The notes beneath the pieces were generated by a model that did no database searches, was not told where the DNA came from, and worked only from the letters and a program-made list of their open reading frames with translations. 64,000 nucleotides of DNA, taken from contig NZ_CP121648.1 in assembly GCF_029714205.1 (NCBI RefSeq), positions 5,821,001-5,885,000 of the forward strand, read 5' to 3'. Shown here piece by piece: positions 38,322 through 49,136 of this stretch; positions within the stretch are counted from its first letter, which is position 1, and each line of letters opens with the position of its first letter. Source of the DNA: Methylobacterium sp. CB376 (GTDB lineage Bacteria; Pseudomonadota; Alphaproteobacteria; Rhizobiales; Beijerinckiaceae). The translations under genes and the position numbers were made by a program.

Positions 38322-39560
38322 ATGGCGACCAACCTCTCCGTGAACGGCTCCCGGCTCTGGGACACGCTGATGGTCTCGGCCGGCATCGGCACCGGGCCGC
38401 GCGGCGGCATCCGGCGCCTCACCCTCACCGAGCCCGACCGGGTCATGCGCGACCGGCTCAAGGCCTGGGCCGAGGAGGGCGGCTACGCCCTGTCGATCGA
38501 CCGGCTCGGCAGCATGGTCCTGCGCCGCCCCGGCACCGAGCCCGACCTGCCCCCCGTGGTCATCGGCAGCCACCTCGACACCCAGTGGGCGGGCGGGCGC
38601 TTCGACGGGATCCTGGGCGTGCTCGCCGGGCTCGAAGTGCTGCGCACCCTCGACGATCTCGGCCTCTCCACCCGCCGCAGCATCGAGGTGGTGAACTGGA
38701 CCAACGAGGAGGGCGCGCGCTTCTCGCCGCCGATGCTCTGCTCCCTCGCCTGGTCGGGCCAGCAGAGTCCCGAATGGGTCGAGGGCCGGGTCGACCGGGA
38801 CGGGATCCGCTTCGGCGACGCCCTCGCGGGAATCGGCTATCGCGGCCCCGAGCCGGTCGGCGGGCGGGCGATCGACGCCTATTTCGAGCTCCACATCGAG
38901 CAGGGACCCGCCCTCGACCGCGCGGGCGTGCCGGTCGGCATCGTGACCGGCGGCTTCCCGAGCTGCGGCATGCGCATCGCGGTCGAGGGCGAGACCGCCC
39001 ATACGGGCCCGACCCCGATGGCGGAGCGCCACAACGCGCTCGTCGGCGCCGCCATGGTGGCGGTGGCGGTGAACGAGATCGGCTGGGCCCACGCGGAGGC
39101 CGACGCCAAGGCCACCGCCGCCCGCCTCGACCTCGTCCCGAACCTGCCCGGCACCCTCTCGGAATATGCCGAATTGTTCATCGACATGCGCGCCCCCGAG
39201 GTGGAGCGGCTGGAGACCATGAAGGCGGCCCTGCGGGCGGCCCTGCCGGACTGCGCCGAACGCTCGCGCACGGCGATCCGGATCGCCGAGGAATGGGGTT
39301 TCGGGGTGTTCCAGTTCGACGACGGGCTGATCGCGCTCCTGCGCGAGACCGCCGCACGGCTCGCCGTCCCGACCATGGACCTGCGCTCGCAGGCCGGGCA
39401 CGACGCCTACCACGTCGCCCGGGTCGCGCCGGCCTGCATGATCTTCACCCCCTGCAAGGGCGGCATCACCCACAACGAGGCCGAGGCGATCGACCTCGCC
39501 GAGACGCTGCCCGGCGTGAACCTGCTGCTCCACGCCGCGCTCGCCCGCGCCAACCGCTGA
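38322..39560 (+). CDS. Zn-dependent amidohydrolase (N-carbamoyl-L-amino-acid hydrolase / allantoate amidohydrolase family)
   Basis: A 412-residue M20-type hydrolase. Metal ligands and signature stretches are visible: GSHLDTQWAGGRFDGILGV (His, Asp), TNEEGARF (Glu pair), YFELHIEQGPALD (His, Glu), and SQAGHDAYH near the C-terminus. A dimerisation domain interrupts the catalytic domain (GETAHTGPTPM). Members split carbamoyl or ureido groups from amino acids, ureidoglycolate or allantoate. The start ATG is at 38322. A long frame that continues upstream through the LysE gene is a shadow. No purine or hydantoin genes flank it, so the exact substrate stays open. Confidence 0.93.
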   Translation: MATNLSVNGSRLWDTLMVSAGIGTGPRGGIRRLTLTEPDRVMRDRLKAWAEEGGYALSIDRLGSMVLRRPGTEPDLPPVVIGSHLDTQWAGGRFDGILGVLAGLEVLRTLDDLGLSTRRSIEVVNWTNEEGARFSPPMLCSLAWSGQQSPEWVEGRVDRDGIRFGDALAGIGYRGPEPVGGRAIDAYFELHIEQGPALDRAGVPVGIVTGGFPSCGMRIAVEGETAHTGPTPMAERHNALVGAAMVAVAVNEIGWAHAEADAKATAARLDLVPNLPGTLSEYAELFIDMRAPEVERLETMKAALRAALPDCAERSRTAIRIAEEWGFGVFQFDDGLIALLRETAARLAVPTMDLRSQAGHDAYHVARVAPACMIFTPCKGGITHNEAEAIDLAETLPGVNLLLHAALARANR

Positions 39561-39622
39561 GGAACCTTGACGTCGGCGCGGGCCGCGATACCTGCCGCCC
39601 GTCCTCACCGGGATCCTGAGCC

Positions 39623-40591
39623 ATGTCGATGACCCGTCGCACGCTCCTCGCCGCCGGGCCCGCGGCGGTCGGCAGCGCCGCCGGCCTCGGCGGCGGGCCG
39701 GCCGCCGCCGCCCCCGCCGCGCCGCCGCCCGCCCTCTACCGCTACGCGGTCGGCGAGGCCGCCGTGACCGCCCTGCACGAGGGCATGGTCGCGCGCCCGA
39801 TCGACGCGTCCTTCGTGCGCAACGCCCCCTTCGAGGCGGTGCAGGGCGCGCTGGAGCGCGCCTTCCTGCCCAGGGACGCGCTGCCGATCACCTTCACGCC
39901 CCTGCTCCTCGATCTCGGCGGGCGGCGGGTGCTGATCGACACCGGTTTCGCCGATAACGGCCCGGCCTCCACCGGCGGGGTCCTGCGCGCCCTCGACGCG
40001 CTCGGCCTGCAGCCCGGCCAGATCGACGCGGTGGTGATCAGCCACTTCCACCCCGACCACATCCTCGGGCTGCGCCGCAAGGACGGCAGCCTCACCTACC
40101 CGAACGCGCAGGTGCTGGTGCCCGAGCCCGAGGCGGCCTTCTGGATGGACGACGGCCGCCGGGCGAACCCGCCGGAGGCCCTGAAGCCGACCCTCGGCGC
40201 CGTGCAGCGGGCCTTCGAGCCCAAGGACATCCGGGTCGAGCGCTACGCCTGGGGCAAGGAGGTGCTGCCCGGCCTCACCGCCCTCGACGCGCGCGGCCAC
40301 ACGCCGGGCCACACCGCCTTCGCGCTGCATTCGGGCGAGGCGAGGCTCCTGGTGATGTCGGACGTCACCAACCACCCGGCCCTGTTCGTGCGCAACCCCG
40401 ACTGGTCGGCAATCTTCGACATGGATGCCGACCAGGCCCGCGCCACCCGCCACAGGATGCTGCAGATGGCGGCCTCCGAGCGGCTGGCGGTGGCCTTCTA
40501 CCACGCCCCGTTCCCGGCCGCGGGCCACATCGCGAAGGCGGGCGAGGGCTACGAGCTCGTCCCGCTGCAATGGGGCGTGGGCCCGGCCTGA
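39623..40591 (+). CDS. Tat-exported MBL-fold metallo-hydrolase
   Basis: A 322-residue metallo-beta-lactamase-fold enzyme with an N-terminal Tat signal (TRRTLLAAGPAAVG, then Ala/Gly-rich hydrophobic run to about residue 37). Metal motifs are SHFHPDHILGL, a later His in GHTPGHTAF, and Asp in VMSDVTNH. It resembles the lactonase-like group of periplasmic MBL hydrolases, but no specific activity can be assigned. It starts 62 bp after the amidohydrolase on the same strand. Confidence 0.88.
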   Translation: MSMTRRTLLAAGPAAVGSAAGLGGGPAAAAPAAPPPALYRYAVGEAAVTALHEGMVARPIDASFVRNAPFEAVQGALERAFLPRDALPITFTPLLLDLGGRRVLIDTGFADNGPASTGGVLRALDALGLQPGQIDAVVISHFHPDHILGLRRKDGSLTYPNAQVLVPEPEAAFWMDDGRRANPPEALKPTLGAVQRAFEPKDIRVERYAWGKEVLPGLTALDARGHTPGHTAFALHSGEARLLVMSDVTNHPALFVRNPDWSAIFDMDADQARATRHRMLQMAASERLAVAFYHAPFPAAGHIAKAGEGYELVPLQWGVGPA

Positions 40592-40612
40592 CGGGCCGGG
40601 CCCCCGGAGGAG

Positions 40613-40933
40613 TCAGGCGCCCGTCTCGGCGAGGAGCCAGGCCAGGGTCCCGGCCTCGGCGCCCGACGGGGTGAGGTGCAGGATGATCGGCGTCTCGTAG
40701 GGGTGGCGGGCCTTGAGCGCCGCGCTCAGGGCCTCGGCCAGCCCCTCGCGGCTCTTCACGAGCGCCACCACCTCCTGCCCGCGCTCGACCGCGCCCTTCC
40801 AGGCATAGACCGAGCGCATCCCGGGCAGGACGTTGACGCAGGCGGCGAGCTTCTCGCGCACGAGGGTCTCGCCCACGGCCAGGGCGGTCTCCTCGTCCGG
40901 AAAGGTCGTGTAGACGAGCAGCGGGCGCTCCAT
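40613..40933 (-). CDS. cutA: Divalent-cation tolerance protein CutA
   Basis: A 106-residue CutA1-family protein: VYTTFPDEETALAVGETLVREKLAACVNVLPGMRSVYAWKG is represented here by its typical short motifs (YTTFPDE, LAACVNVLPG, SVYAWKG), and the C-terminal HPYETPIILHL is diagnostic. CutA forms very stable trimers in the cytoplasm and is linked to copper tolerance in E. coli; its role elsewhere is unclear. The ATG at 40933 directly starts the domain. It is convergent with the metallo-hydrolase and divergent from NAD kinase. Confidence 0.95.
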   Translation of the reverse strand: MERPLLVYTTFPDEETALAVGETLVREKLAACVNVLPGMRSVYAWKGAVERGQEVVALVKSREGLAEALSAALKARHPYETPIILHLTPSGAEAGTLAWLLAETGA

Positions 40934-41016
40934 GCTATGCGTCTCCGGGTGACGGCGGATCCGGCCCCGAGTGAGCGGGGAGCGGCGCCCCGGCGTCAAG
41001 CGGGGCAGAGTCGAGC

Positions 41017-41787
41017 ATGGCGCGTCGCTTCAACCGGATGGCCTTCATCGCCAGCCCGACGGCCGATGCCCGCGAGGCCGCCGCGCTCCTGATGCAGCGC
41101 TACGACCACGTGCCGCCCGAGGAGGCGGACGTGGTGGTGGGCCTGGGCGGCGACGGCCTGATGCTGCAGGCCCTGCACCGCTTCATGGGCAGCGGCAAGC
41201 CGATCTACGGCATGAACCGCGGCACGGTCGGCTTCCTGATGAACGAGTTCCACCTCGACGACCTGCCCGACCGGCTGGAGCAGACGCAGCGCAGCGTGGT
41301 CCACCCGCTCCTGATGGTGGCGACCGACGTGCTCGGCCTCACCCACACGGCGCGGGCGGTCAACGAGGTCTACATGCTGCGCCAGACCCACCAGACCGCG
41401 AAGCTCAAGATCTCCATCGACGGGCAGGTGCGCCTGCCCGAGCTGATCGCCGACGGGGTGCTGGCGGCGACGCCGGTCGGCTCGACGGCGTACAACTTCT
41501 CGGTCGGGGGCCCGATCCTGCCGATCTCGGCCCAGCTGATCGCGCTCACCCCGATCTCGGCCTTCCGGCCGCGGCGCCAGGGCAGCGTGCTCCTGCCGAA
41601 CCACGCCCGCATCCGCATCGAGGTGAAGGACCCGGAATACCGCCCGGTCGCGGCGGTGGCCGACCACACCGAGTTCCGCCGCGTCGCCCGGGTCGAGACC
41701 CAGCTCGACCGCTCGACCGACCTCGTCATGCTGCACGATCCCGGCCACAGCATGGACGAGCGCATCCTGCGCGAGCAGTTCGGCTGA
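41017..41787 (+). CDS. nadK: NAD kinase
   Basis: A 256-residue NAD kinase, the ATP- or polyphosphate-dependent enzyme that makes NADP. The catalytic GGDG motif is at residues 44-47, followed by the family's YGMNRGTVGFLMNE, and by ADGVLAATPVGSTAYNFSVGGPI, of which TPVGSTAYN is the NAD-binding signature. The length is at the short end of bacterial NadK, as usual in alphaproteobacteria. The ATG at 41017 is the only sensible start. Confidence 0.96.
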   Translation: MARRFNRMAFIASPTADAREAAALLMQRYDHVPPEEADVVVGLGGDGLMLQALHRFMGSGKPIYGMNRGTVGFLMNEFHLDDLPDRLEQTQRSVVHPLLMVATDVLGLTHTARAVNEVYMLRQTHQTAKLKISIDGQVRLPELIADGVLAATPVGSTAYNFSVGGPILPISAQLIALTPISAFRPRRQGSVLLPNHARIRIEVKDPEYRPVAAVADHTEFRRVARVETQLDRSTDLVMLHDPGHSMDERILREQFG

Positions 41788-41828
41788 GGGCGATCCCCTG
41801 CTCCGGTCCGGTGCGCGGGGCCCGGCGA

Positions 41829-42245
41829 TCACAGCCCGCGGATGATCTGCGTGAACCGATCCTCCGCCCGGCTGTAGCGCTCGGCCACGCGCTCCCGCAG
41901 GCAGGCCCGCACGGTCATGTCGGCGTAGAACAGGCCCTGGCGCTTCATCATCCGGCACTCGACGAGGGGCGGGCCGTAGATCCCGGCGGCCAGGACGAGG
42001 AGCAGGCCGCCGATCTCGGCGGCCCGCACCAGGGCCGGCGGCCAGGGGACGAAGCGCCTCCCGGCCGTCCGGACAGGACCGGCGGAGCCGAGGGCGACCG
42101 GCGCGGCGCGGCGCTCCTGCTCCATCCCGGCGAGGGCCGCGGGGCGCAGGGCCGTCGCCGGATCGACGCCCGGCCAGGGCGCCGGATCCTGGGCCGGCCG
42201 CCTCTGTCCGAACCTGCGCGCGACGGGGCTGAGCGCCGACGCCAT
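41829..42245 (-). CDS. Hypothetical protein with one membrane segment
   Basis: I do not recognise the family. The 138-residue product has a Pro/Ala/Arg-rich N-terminal half, then one hydrophobic segment (ALVRAAEIGGLLLVLAAGIY) and a charged C-terminal helix with two cysteines (VECRMMKR; VRACLRERV). It may be a small bitopic inner-membrane protein. The ATG at 42245 has GGGAG about ten bases upstream, favouring it over the ATG at 42269. It converges with nadK. Confidence 0.65.
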   Translation of the reverse strand: MASALSPVARRFGQRRPAQDPAPWPGVDPATALRPAALAGMEQERRAAPVALGSAGPVRTAGRRFVPWPPALVRAAEIGGLLLVLAAGIYGPPLVECRMMKRQGLFYADMTVRACLRERVAERYSRAEDRFTQIIRGL

Positions 42246-42568
42246 GGTGGAATGCTCCCGAATTGGCACGACCGATCTCGGCCGCCGGGAGCCCTGCCAG
42301 ACGCGTGCCCGCGCGCAACGAAGTCTTTACCATGTCCTTGGGGAAGAAATGATACAGGCAGCGGGAGCGACCGTTTCCGTGGAGAGGCGCCGTGTCATCG
42401 TGAGATCGGTCCGCCGGGATCCGCGTCGGAATGCCGGATGATGGCAGCGCGGCGCCCGCCCTCCGCGGGGCTTCGCGCCCGGGCGGCTCCGTCCGCGCGG
42501 GCGGGCGGTGCGTGACGCGCGCGCGACCGCGCCGCGCGATCCCGCCCGGCGCAGCGAGGCCCCCTCCC
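42246..42568. other. Intergenic region
   Basis: About 320 bases between the minus-strand hypothetical gene and the end of the hybrid kinase. A less GC-rich patch at 42310-42350 may hold the hypothetical gene's promoter. No further gene or repeat is convincing. Confidence 0.4.
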
Positions 42569-45240
<2,672 letters not shown>

Positions 45241-45244
<4 letters not shown>

Positions 45245-46284
45245 GCGGCCTTCGCCCCGCCGAGGGCCAAGGCCTCGACCGCGGGCCAGCGGCCGAGGAA
45301 GGCCTCGACCACCGCCGGGTCGAAATGCGTGCCGGCCTGGGCCCGCACGTGGTCGCGCGCCGCCTCCAGGGACCAGGCGGCCTTGTAGGGCCGCGCGCTG
45401 GTGAGGGCGTCGAACACGTCCGCCACGGCGACGATGCGGCCCGAGAGCGGGATCTCCTCCCCCTTCAGCCCGCGCGGATAGCCGGTGCCGTCCCAGCGCT
45501 CGTGGTGGGTGCCGGCGATCTCGGCGGCGAGCCGCACCACCTCGGAAGAGCTGCTCTCCAGCATGCGCTCCCCGCGCTCGGCGTGGCGCTCCATCTCCCG
45601 CCGCTCGGCCGCGCTGAGGGGGCCGCGCTTCAACAGGATCGCGTCGGGGATGGCGATCTTGCCGACGTCGTGCATGGTCGAGGCGAGGCTGATCAGGCGG
45701 CCGCGGTCGGGCGGGAAGCCCATCGCCTCGGCGATCAGCCCGACATAGCCGGCGACCCGCGCCACGTGGTCCCCGGTATCGGTGTCGCGGTGCTCGGCGG
45801 CCCGCATCAGCAGGGTGACGATCTCGCGCTCGCGGGCCTCCACCAGGGAGACCGCGGCCGCCACCTCGCGGGCGAGCCAGGCCGCCCGCTCCTCCTGCTC
45901 GCGATAGGCGCGGCTCAGCGCCAGCAGGTTGGTGACGCGGGCGCGGATCTCCAGCGGGTCGCAGGGCTTGTTCACGAAGTCGGTCGCGCCCGCCTCGAGC
46001 GCCTCGCGCCGCAGCGCCCGCGCGTCGAAGCTCGTCACCATCACGATCGGCACGTGGGCGAAGCCCGGGATCGCCCGCGCGGCCCGGATGAAGGCGAGGC
46101 CGTCCATCTCGGGCATCTCGTAATCGGTGAGCACGATCCCGATCTCGGGCCCGTGCGCGCGGATGTGGGCGAGCGCCTCCGCCGGGCGCGTGAAGGCGTC
46201 CGGGGCGCAATCCGCGATCGGCCGCAGGGCTTCCACCATCAGGAGGTTGTTGAGTTCGGCATCGTCGAGCACGAGCGCGCGCAT
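45241..46284 (-). CDS. Response regulator with HD-GYP phosphodiesterase domain
   Basis: A 347-residue protein: receiver domain ([10 protein letters not shown], phospho-Asp in [12 protein letters not shown], Lys in FVNKPCD), a linker helix, and an HD-GYP domain with [23 protein letters not shown] and [14 protein letters not shown] proteins break down cyclic di-GMP, so this probably lowers c-di-GMP when phosphorylated. The ATG at 46284 has GGGGGAG upstream. Coupling to the hybrid kinase gene suggests that kinase or its HPt domain is the partner. Confidence 0.95.
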
Positions 46285-46491
46285 CCGTCTCCCCCCGCCA
46301 GCAGCGCATGAGCGGCCGGCGCATGATCGCGGCGAAACCTTGACAAGTCCTCCCTGCGGGAGCGGGGCCCGGCCGCGTCCACTTGGACGCGATGCTTTGG
46401 CTTTGAAACCGGCCCCGCGGGCGCTACAGGACTTCTTCAGTGACCCGGGCGCGCGGCGCCCCCCGAACAGGATTCGCACGAGACCCCCACG
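46285..46491. promoter_or_regulatory. Divergent promoter region
   Basis: 207 bases between the divergent HD-GYP regulator and DUF6481 genes. TTGACA occurs at about 46340-46345 toward the plus-strand gene, but I cannot find a good -10 at normal spacing. An inverted CCTCCCTGCGGGAG pair lies just after it. Confidence 0.35.
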
Positions 46492-46839
46492 ATGGCAGGC
46501 TTCAAGGACCAGCTTTTCGACACCCGGCGCGGCGCCTCCGCGCAGGCGAAGCAGGCGATGCTGGAGAAGTTCAAGACCCGCGCGGCCGAGGAGGACCCGG
46601 CGGCGCAGGCCCGCAGGGCCGAGCGCCAGCGCATCGCCGAGGCCCGCGCCGCCCGCGAGGCGGAGCGCGAGGCGAAGCGCAAGGCGGAGGCGGAACGCCG
46701 CGCGGCCGAGGAGGCGGAGGCCCGCGCCCGGGCCGAACGGGAGGCCGAGGAGGAGGCGGAGCGCCAGCGCGCCGCGGAGGCCGAGCAGAAGGCCGCCCGC
46801 GACGCCCGCTACGCCGCCCGCAAGGCGCGCAAGAAGTAG
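46492..46839 (+). CDS. DUF6481 family protein (Ala/Glu/Arg-rich coiled coil)
   Basis: A 115-residue highly charged protein. The conserved start MAGFKDQLFDTRR-x-x-A and the long uninterrupted helix of Ala, Glu, Arg and Lys match the DUF6481 family common in alphaproteobacteria. From residue 30 onward it is almost certainly a single coiled coil ending in a basic tail (ARKARKK). No function is established; nucleic-acid or ribosome association is possible given the charge. Confidence 0.85.
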   Translation: MAGFKDQLFDTRRGASAQAKQAMLEKFKTRAAEEDPAAQARRAERQRIAEARAAREAEREAKRKAEAERRAAEEAEARARAEREAEEEAERQRAAEAEQKAARDARYAARKARKK

Positions 46840-46874
46840 GCCTCCGGCGCGCGGCCCCTCGCCGGGCCGCGCCC

Positions 46875-47318
46875 TCAGGCGAAGAGATCGACGATCCGGA
46901 AACCCCGATCGGCGAGCCGCTCGCCCAGCACGCGGCGGTGGCACCGTTCCGGGTCGCGCTCGAAGCAGAGCAGGCAGGTCGGCGCGCCGGCCGCGAGCGC
47001 CGCGAGGTCGTCCAGGGCGGCCTCGCCGGCGCCCGTGTCGAGCACCTCCGCGCAGTAGATCCGCCGCATCAGGGCCGCGTCGTGGGCGCGGGCGGCCTCG
47101 CGGCCGGCCTTGGGCGTGCCGAGCCCGCGCAGATGCGCGTAGCCGATGCCGGATTCCGCGAGCCGGTCGCGCAGGGCGCTCTTCGAGAAGCCGCGCTTGC
47201 GCGACAGGGCGACGGCCCGCACGTCGGCGAGGAGGCCGATCCCCGCCCCCGCGAGCGCGGCCACGAAGCGCTCCGAATCCGCGCCCTCGTAGCCGATGGT
47301 GAAGAGAACCTTATCCAC
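46875..47318 (-). CDS. DUF488 family protein
   Basis: A 147-residue protein of the DUF488 family: LFTIGYEGADSERFVAAL at the N-terminus, LADVRAVALSRKRGFSKSAL, YAHLRGLGTPK, and LLCFERDPERCHRRVLGERL with the conserved Cys-His pair. The family's activity is not established. The start is GTG at 47318 with GAGGA upstream; a longer frame to 47405 adds only Gly/Arg-rich residues. It converges with the DUF6481 gene. Confidence 0.9.
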   Translation of the reverse strand: MDKVLFTIGYEGADSERFVAALAGAGIGLLADVRAVALSRKRGFSKSALRDRLAESGIGYAHLRGLGTPKAGREAARAHDAALMRRIYCAEVLDTGAGEAALDDLAALAAGAPTCLLCFERDPERCHRRVLGERLADRGFRIVDLFA

Positions 47319-47505
47319 CCGTGATTCCTCGCAGATCCCCGGGCCGGGAACCCCGCCGGCGCCGCCGCCCCGCCCGTCGCGGCGCCCGATGTGGCGCTCG
47401 CGCAACGCATTCCCGAAATCGCCTGCGATACTGTCAAGCCTTCATTAACCTGCCCCGGGGCATCGAATAGCCATTGTGTTCTGCGTCAGTTCAGGTCGCG
47501 CGTCG

Positions 47506-48354
47506 ATGCCGCTGGAGTCGAATCCAACCTCCCTCGCCACGCATGGATCCGCTTGGCTGAAGCGCCTCGCGGTCGGCCTGACCCTGGCGCTGCTCGGCGC
47601 CTGCGCCGGCTCGACGGATTTCTACCCGACCAAGGGGGACGTGAAGCCGCATCCGGGCGTGGCGCGCGCCAAGCAGCGTCCGATCCAGGGCATCGACGTC
47701 TCGAAGTGGCAGGGGCCGATCGACTGGGCCTCGGTCCGCACGGCGGGCACGCAATTCGCCTACATCAAGGCGACGGAGGGCGGCGACCATCTCGACGACC
47801 GCTTCCGCGAGAACTGGGCCGGCGCCGCCAGGGCCGGCGTGCCGCGGGGCGCCTACCACTTCGTGTACTGGTGCCGCTCCCCCGAGGAGCAGATGGCGTG
47901 GTTCAAGCGCAACGTGCCGAACGACCCCACCGCCCTGCCGCCGGTCCTCGACGTGGAGTGGAACGGTCACTCGACCTCCTGCCCCAAGAAGCTGCCCAAG
48001 CCCCAGGCCCTCGCGATGACGCAGACCATGCTGCGCGAGATGGAGGCCTACACGGGCAAGCGGCCGATCATCTACACGGACATCACCTTCCACCGCGACG
48101 TGCTGGAGGGCGAACTTCCCGATTACCCGCACTGGGTCCGCTCGACGGCGGCCGAGCCCGAGCAGCGCTTCGCCAACCGGGACTGGATGCTCTGGCAATT
48201 CACGTCCACGGGGCGGGTGCCGGGCGTGCAGGGCGACGTCGACCGCAACGCCTTCTACGGCTCGCCCTCCGAGTGGGCCTCCTTCCTCGCCACCGATTGC
48301 GATCCCCGCTACCACCGCCGCCTCTCCGCCGCGGGGCTGTGCACCGAGAAGTGA
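47506..48354 (+). CDS. Glycoside hydrolase family 25 lysozyme, lipoprotein
   Basis: A 282-residue GH25 muramidase. After a basic N-terminus there is a hydrophobic run ending in LLGAC, a lipobox, so it is probably lipid-anchored in the outer or inner membrane. The catalytic domain starts IQGIDVSKWQGPIDWASV and carries the catalytic acidic pair in VLDVEWNG; AYHFVYW and WQFTSTG are also typical. It would cut peptidoglycan between MurNAc and GlcNAc. The ATG at 47506 or a GTG at 47476 could be the start; neither has a strong ribosome-binding site. Its stop codon coincides with the end of a dispersed repeat (copy 2). Confidence 0.92.
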   Translation: MPLESNPTSLATHGSAWLKRLAVGLTLALLGACAGSTDFYPTKGDVKPHPGVARAKQRPIQGIDVSKWQGPIDWASVRTAGTQFAYIKATEGGDHLDDRFRENWAGAARAGVPRGAYHFVYWCRSPEEQMAWFKRNVPNDPTALPPVLDVEWNGHSTSCPKKLPKPQALAMTQTMLREMEAYTGKRPIIYTDITFHRDVLEGELPDYPHWVRSTAAEPEQRFANRDWMLWQFTSTGRVPGVQGDVDRNAFYGSPSEWASFLATDCDPRYHRRLSAAGLCTEK

Positions 48355-48467
48355 CACGGGATCCGCTTGATCGAAGCGGATCGGGTGTCGCAAGCCTGCG
48401 CGGCGCCTGAGCGCGGCGCCCGAGCGAAGAGGACATCCGCGTTGCGAAGCCATCAACCGGATGTCGG
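48352..48467. repeat. Dispersed two-hairpin element, copy 2 (inverted, shortened)
   Basis: This copy is in the opposite orientation to copies 1 and 3 and lacks about 18 internal bases. Its hairpin 2 (arms 48360-48368/48374-48382, with outer GACAC/GTGTC pairing) directly follows the lysozyme TGA. Hairpin 1 (arms 48432-48439/48458-48465) ends two bases before the rnhB ATG. The whole lysozyme-rnhB gap consists of the element. Confidence 0.9.
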
Positions 48468-49097
48468 ATGAAACGCCCCTTCCTGGCGCGCGAGGCGGCC
48501 CGCTACCCGGCGCTGATCGGCTGCGACGAGGTCGGGCGCGGCGCCCTCTGCGGCCCGGTCATCGTGGCGGCGGTCCATTTCGATCCGGCGGCCCTGCCGC
48601 CCGACCTCCTCGAAGCGCTCGACGATTCGAAGCGCCTCGACGCCGCGACCCGCGCGCGGCTCGCCGCGCGGCTCCCCGCCCTCGCGCGGATCGCCTATGC
48701 GGGGGCGTCGCGGGACCTGATCGACCGCATCAACGTGCGCGCCGCCACCCTCGACGCCATGGCCCGCGCCGTGCTGCGGCTCGGCCTCGCCGGCCCGGTG
48801 GCGGTGGACGGGCGCGACCGGCCGCCCGGCCTCGACGGGCGGGTGCGGGCGGTGATCGGCGGCGAGCGCCTCGTGCCCCAGATCGCCGCCGCCTCGATCC
48901 TCGCCAAGGTGCTGCGCGACCGGCTGATGGCGGTCCTCGCCCGGCGCCACCCGGCCTATGCCTGGGCGCGCAACGCCGGCTACGGCACGGCCGCCCACCG
49001 GGCCGCCCTGCTCCGCGAGGGCCCCTCCCCCCATCACCGCCGCAGCTTCCGGCTCGGCGGCGCCCCGTGCCATAACGGGGCGCCAGACGGGCCCTGA
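48468..49097 (+). CDS. rnhB: Ribonuclease HII
   Basis: A 209-residue RNase HII, which cuts RNA in RNA-DNA hybrids and removes ribonucleotides from DNA. Catalytic acidic residues are in GCDEVGRG (Asp-Glu), LDDSKRL and VDGRDRP, and AAASILAKVLRDRLM is the family's later block. The usual size is met. The ATG at 48468 immediately follows a dispersed repeat, so its leader and ribosome-binding site (GGATGTCGG) come from that element. Confidence 0.96.
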   Translation: MKRPFLAREAARYPALIGCDEVGRGALCGPVIVAAVHFDPAALPPDLLEALDDSKRLDAATRARLAARLPALARIAYAGASRDLIDRINVRAATLDAMARAVLRLGLAGPVAVDGRDRPPGLDGRVRAVIGGERLVPQIAAASILAKVLRDRLMAVLARRHPAYAWARNAGYGTAAHRAALLREGPSPHHRRSFRLGGAPCHNGAPDGP

Positions 49098-49136
49098 GGC
49101 CCCGACGCCAACGACGATCCAGCCGGGAGGCGCCCC

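Noticed and set aside
38801..38830. GGGATCCGCTTCGG, similar to hairpin 2 of the dispersed element
   Set aside because: It lies within the amidohydrolase coding sequence, has no complementary arm nearby, and is explained by codons.
42240..42300. TGGCAC-containing sequence resembling half of a sigma-54 promoter
   Set aside because: The partner TTGC element is not at the required spacing on either strand.
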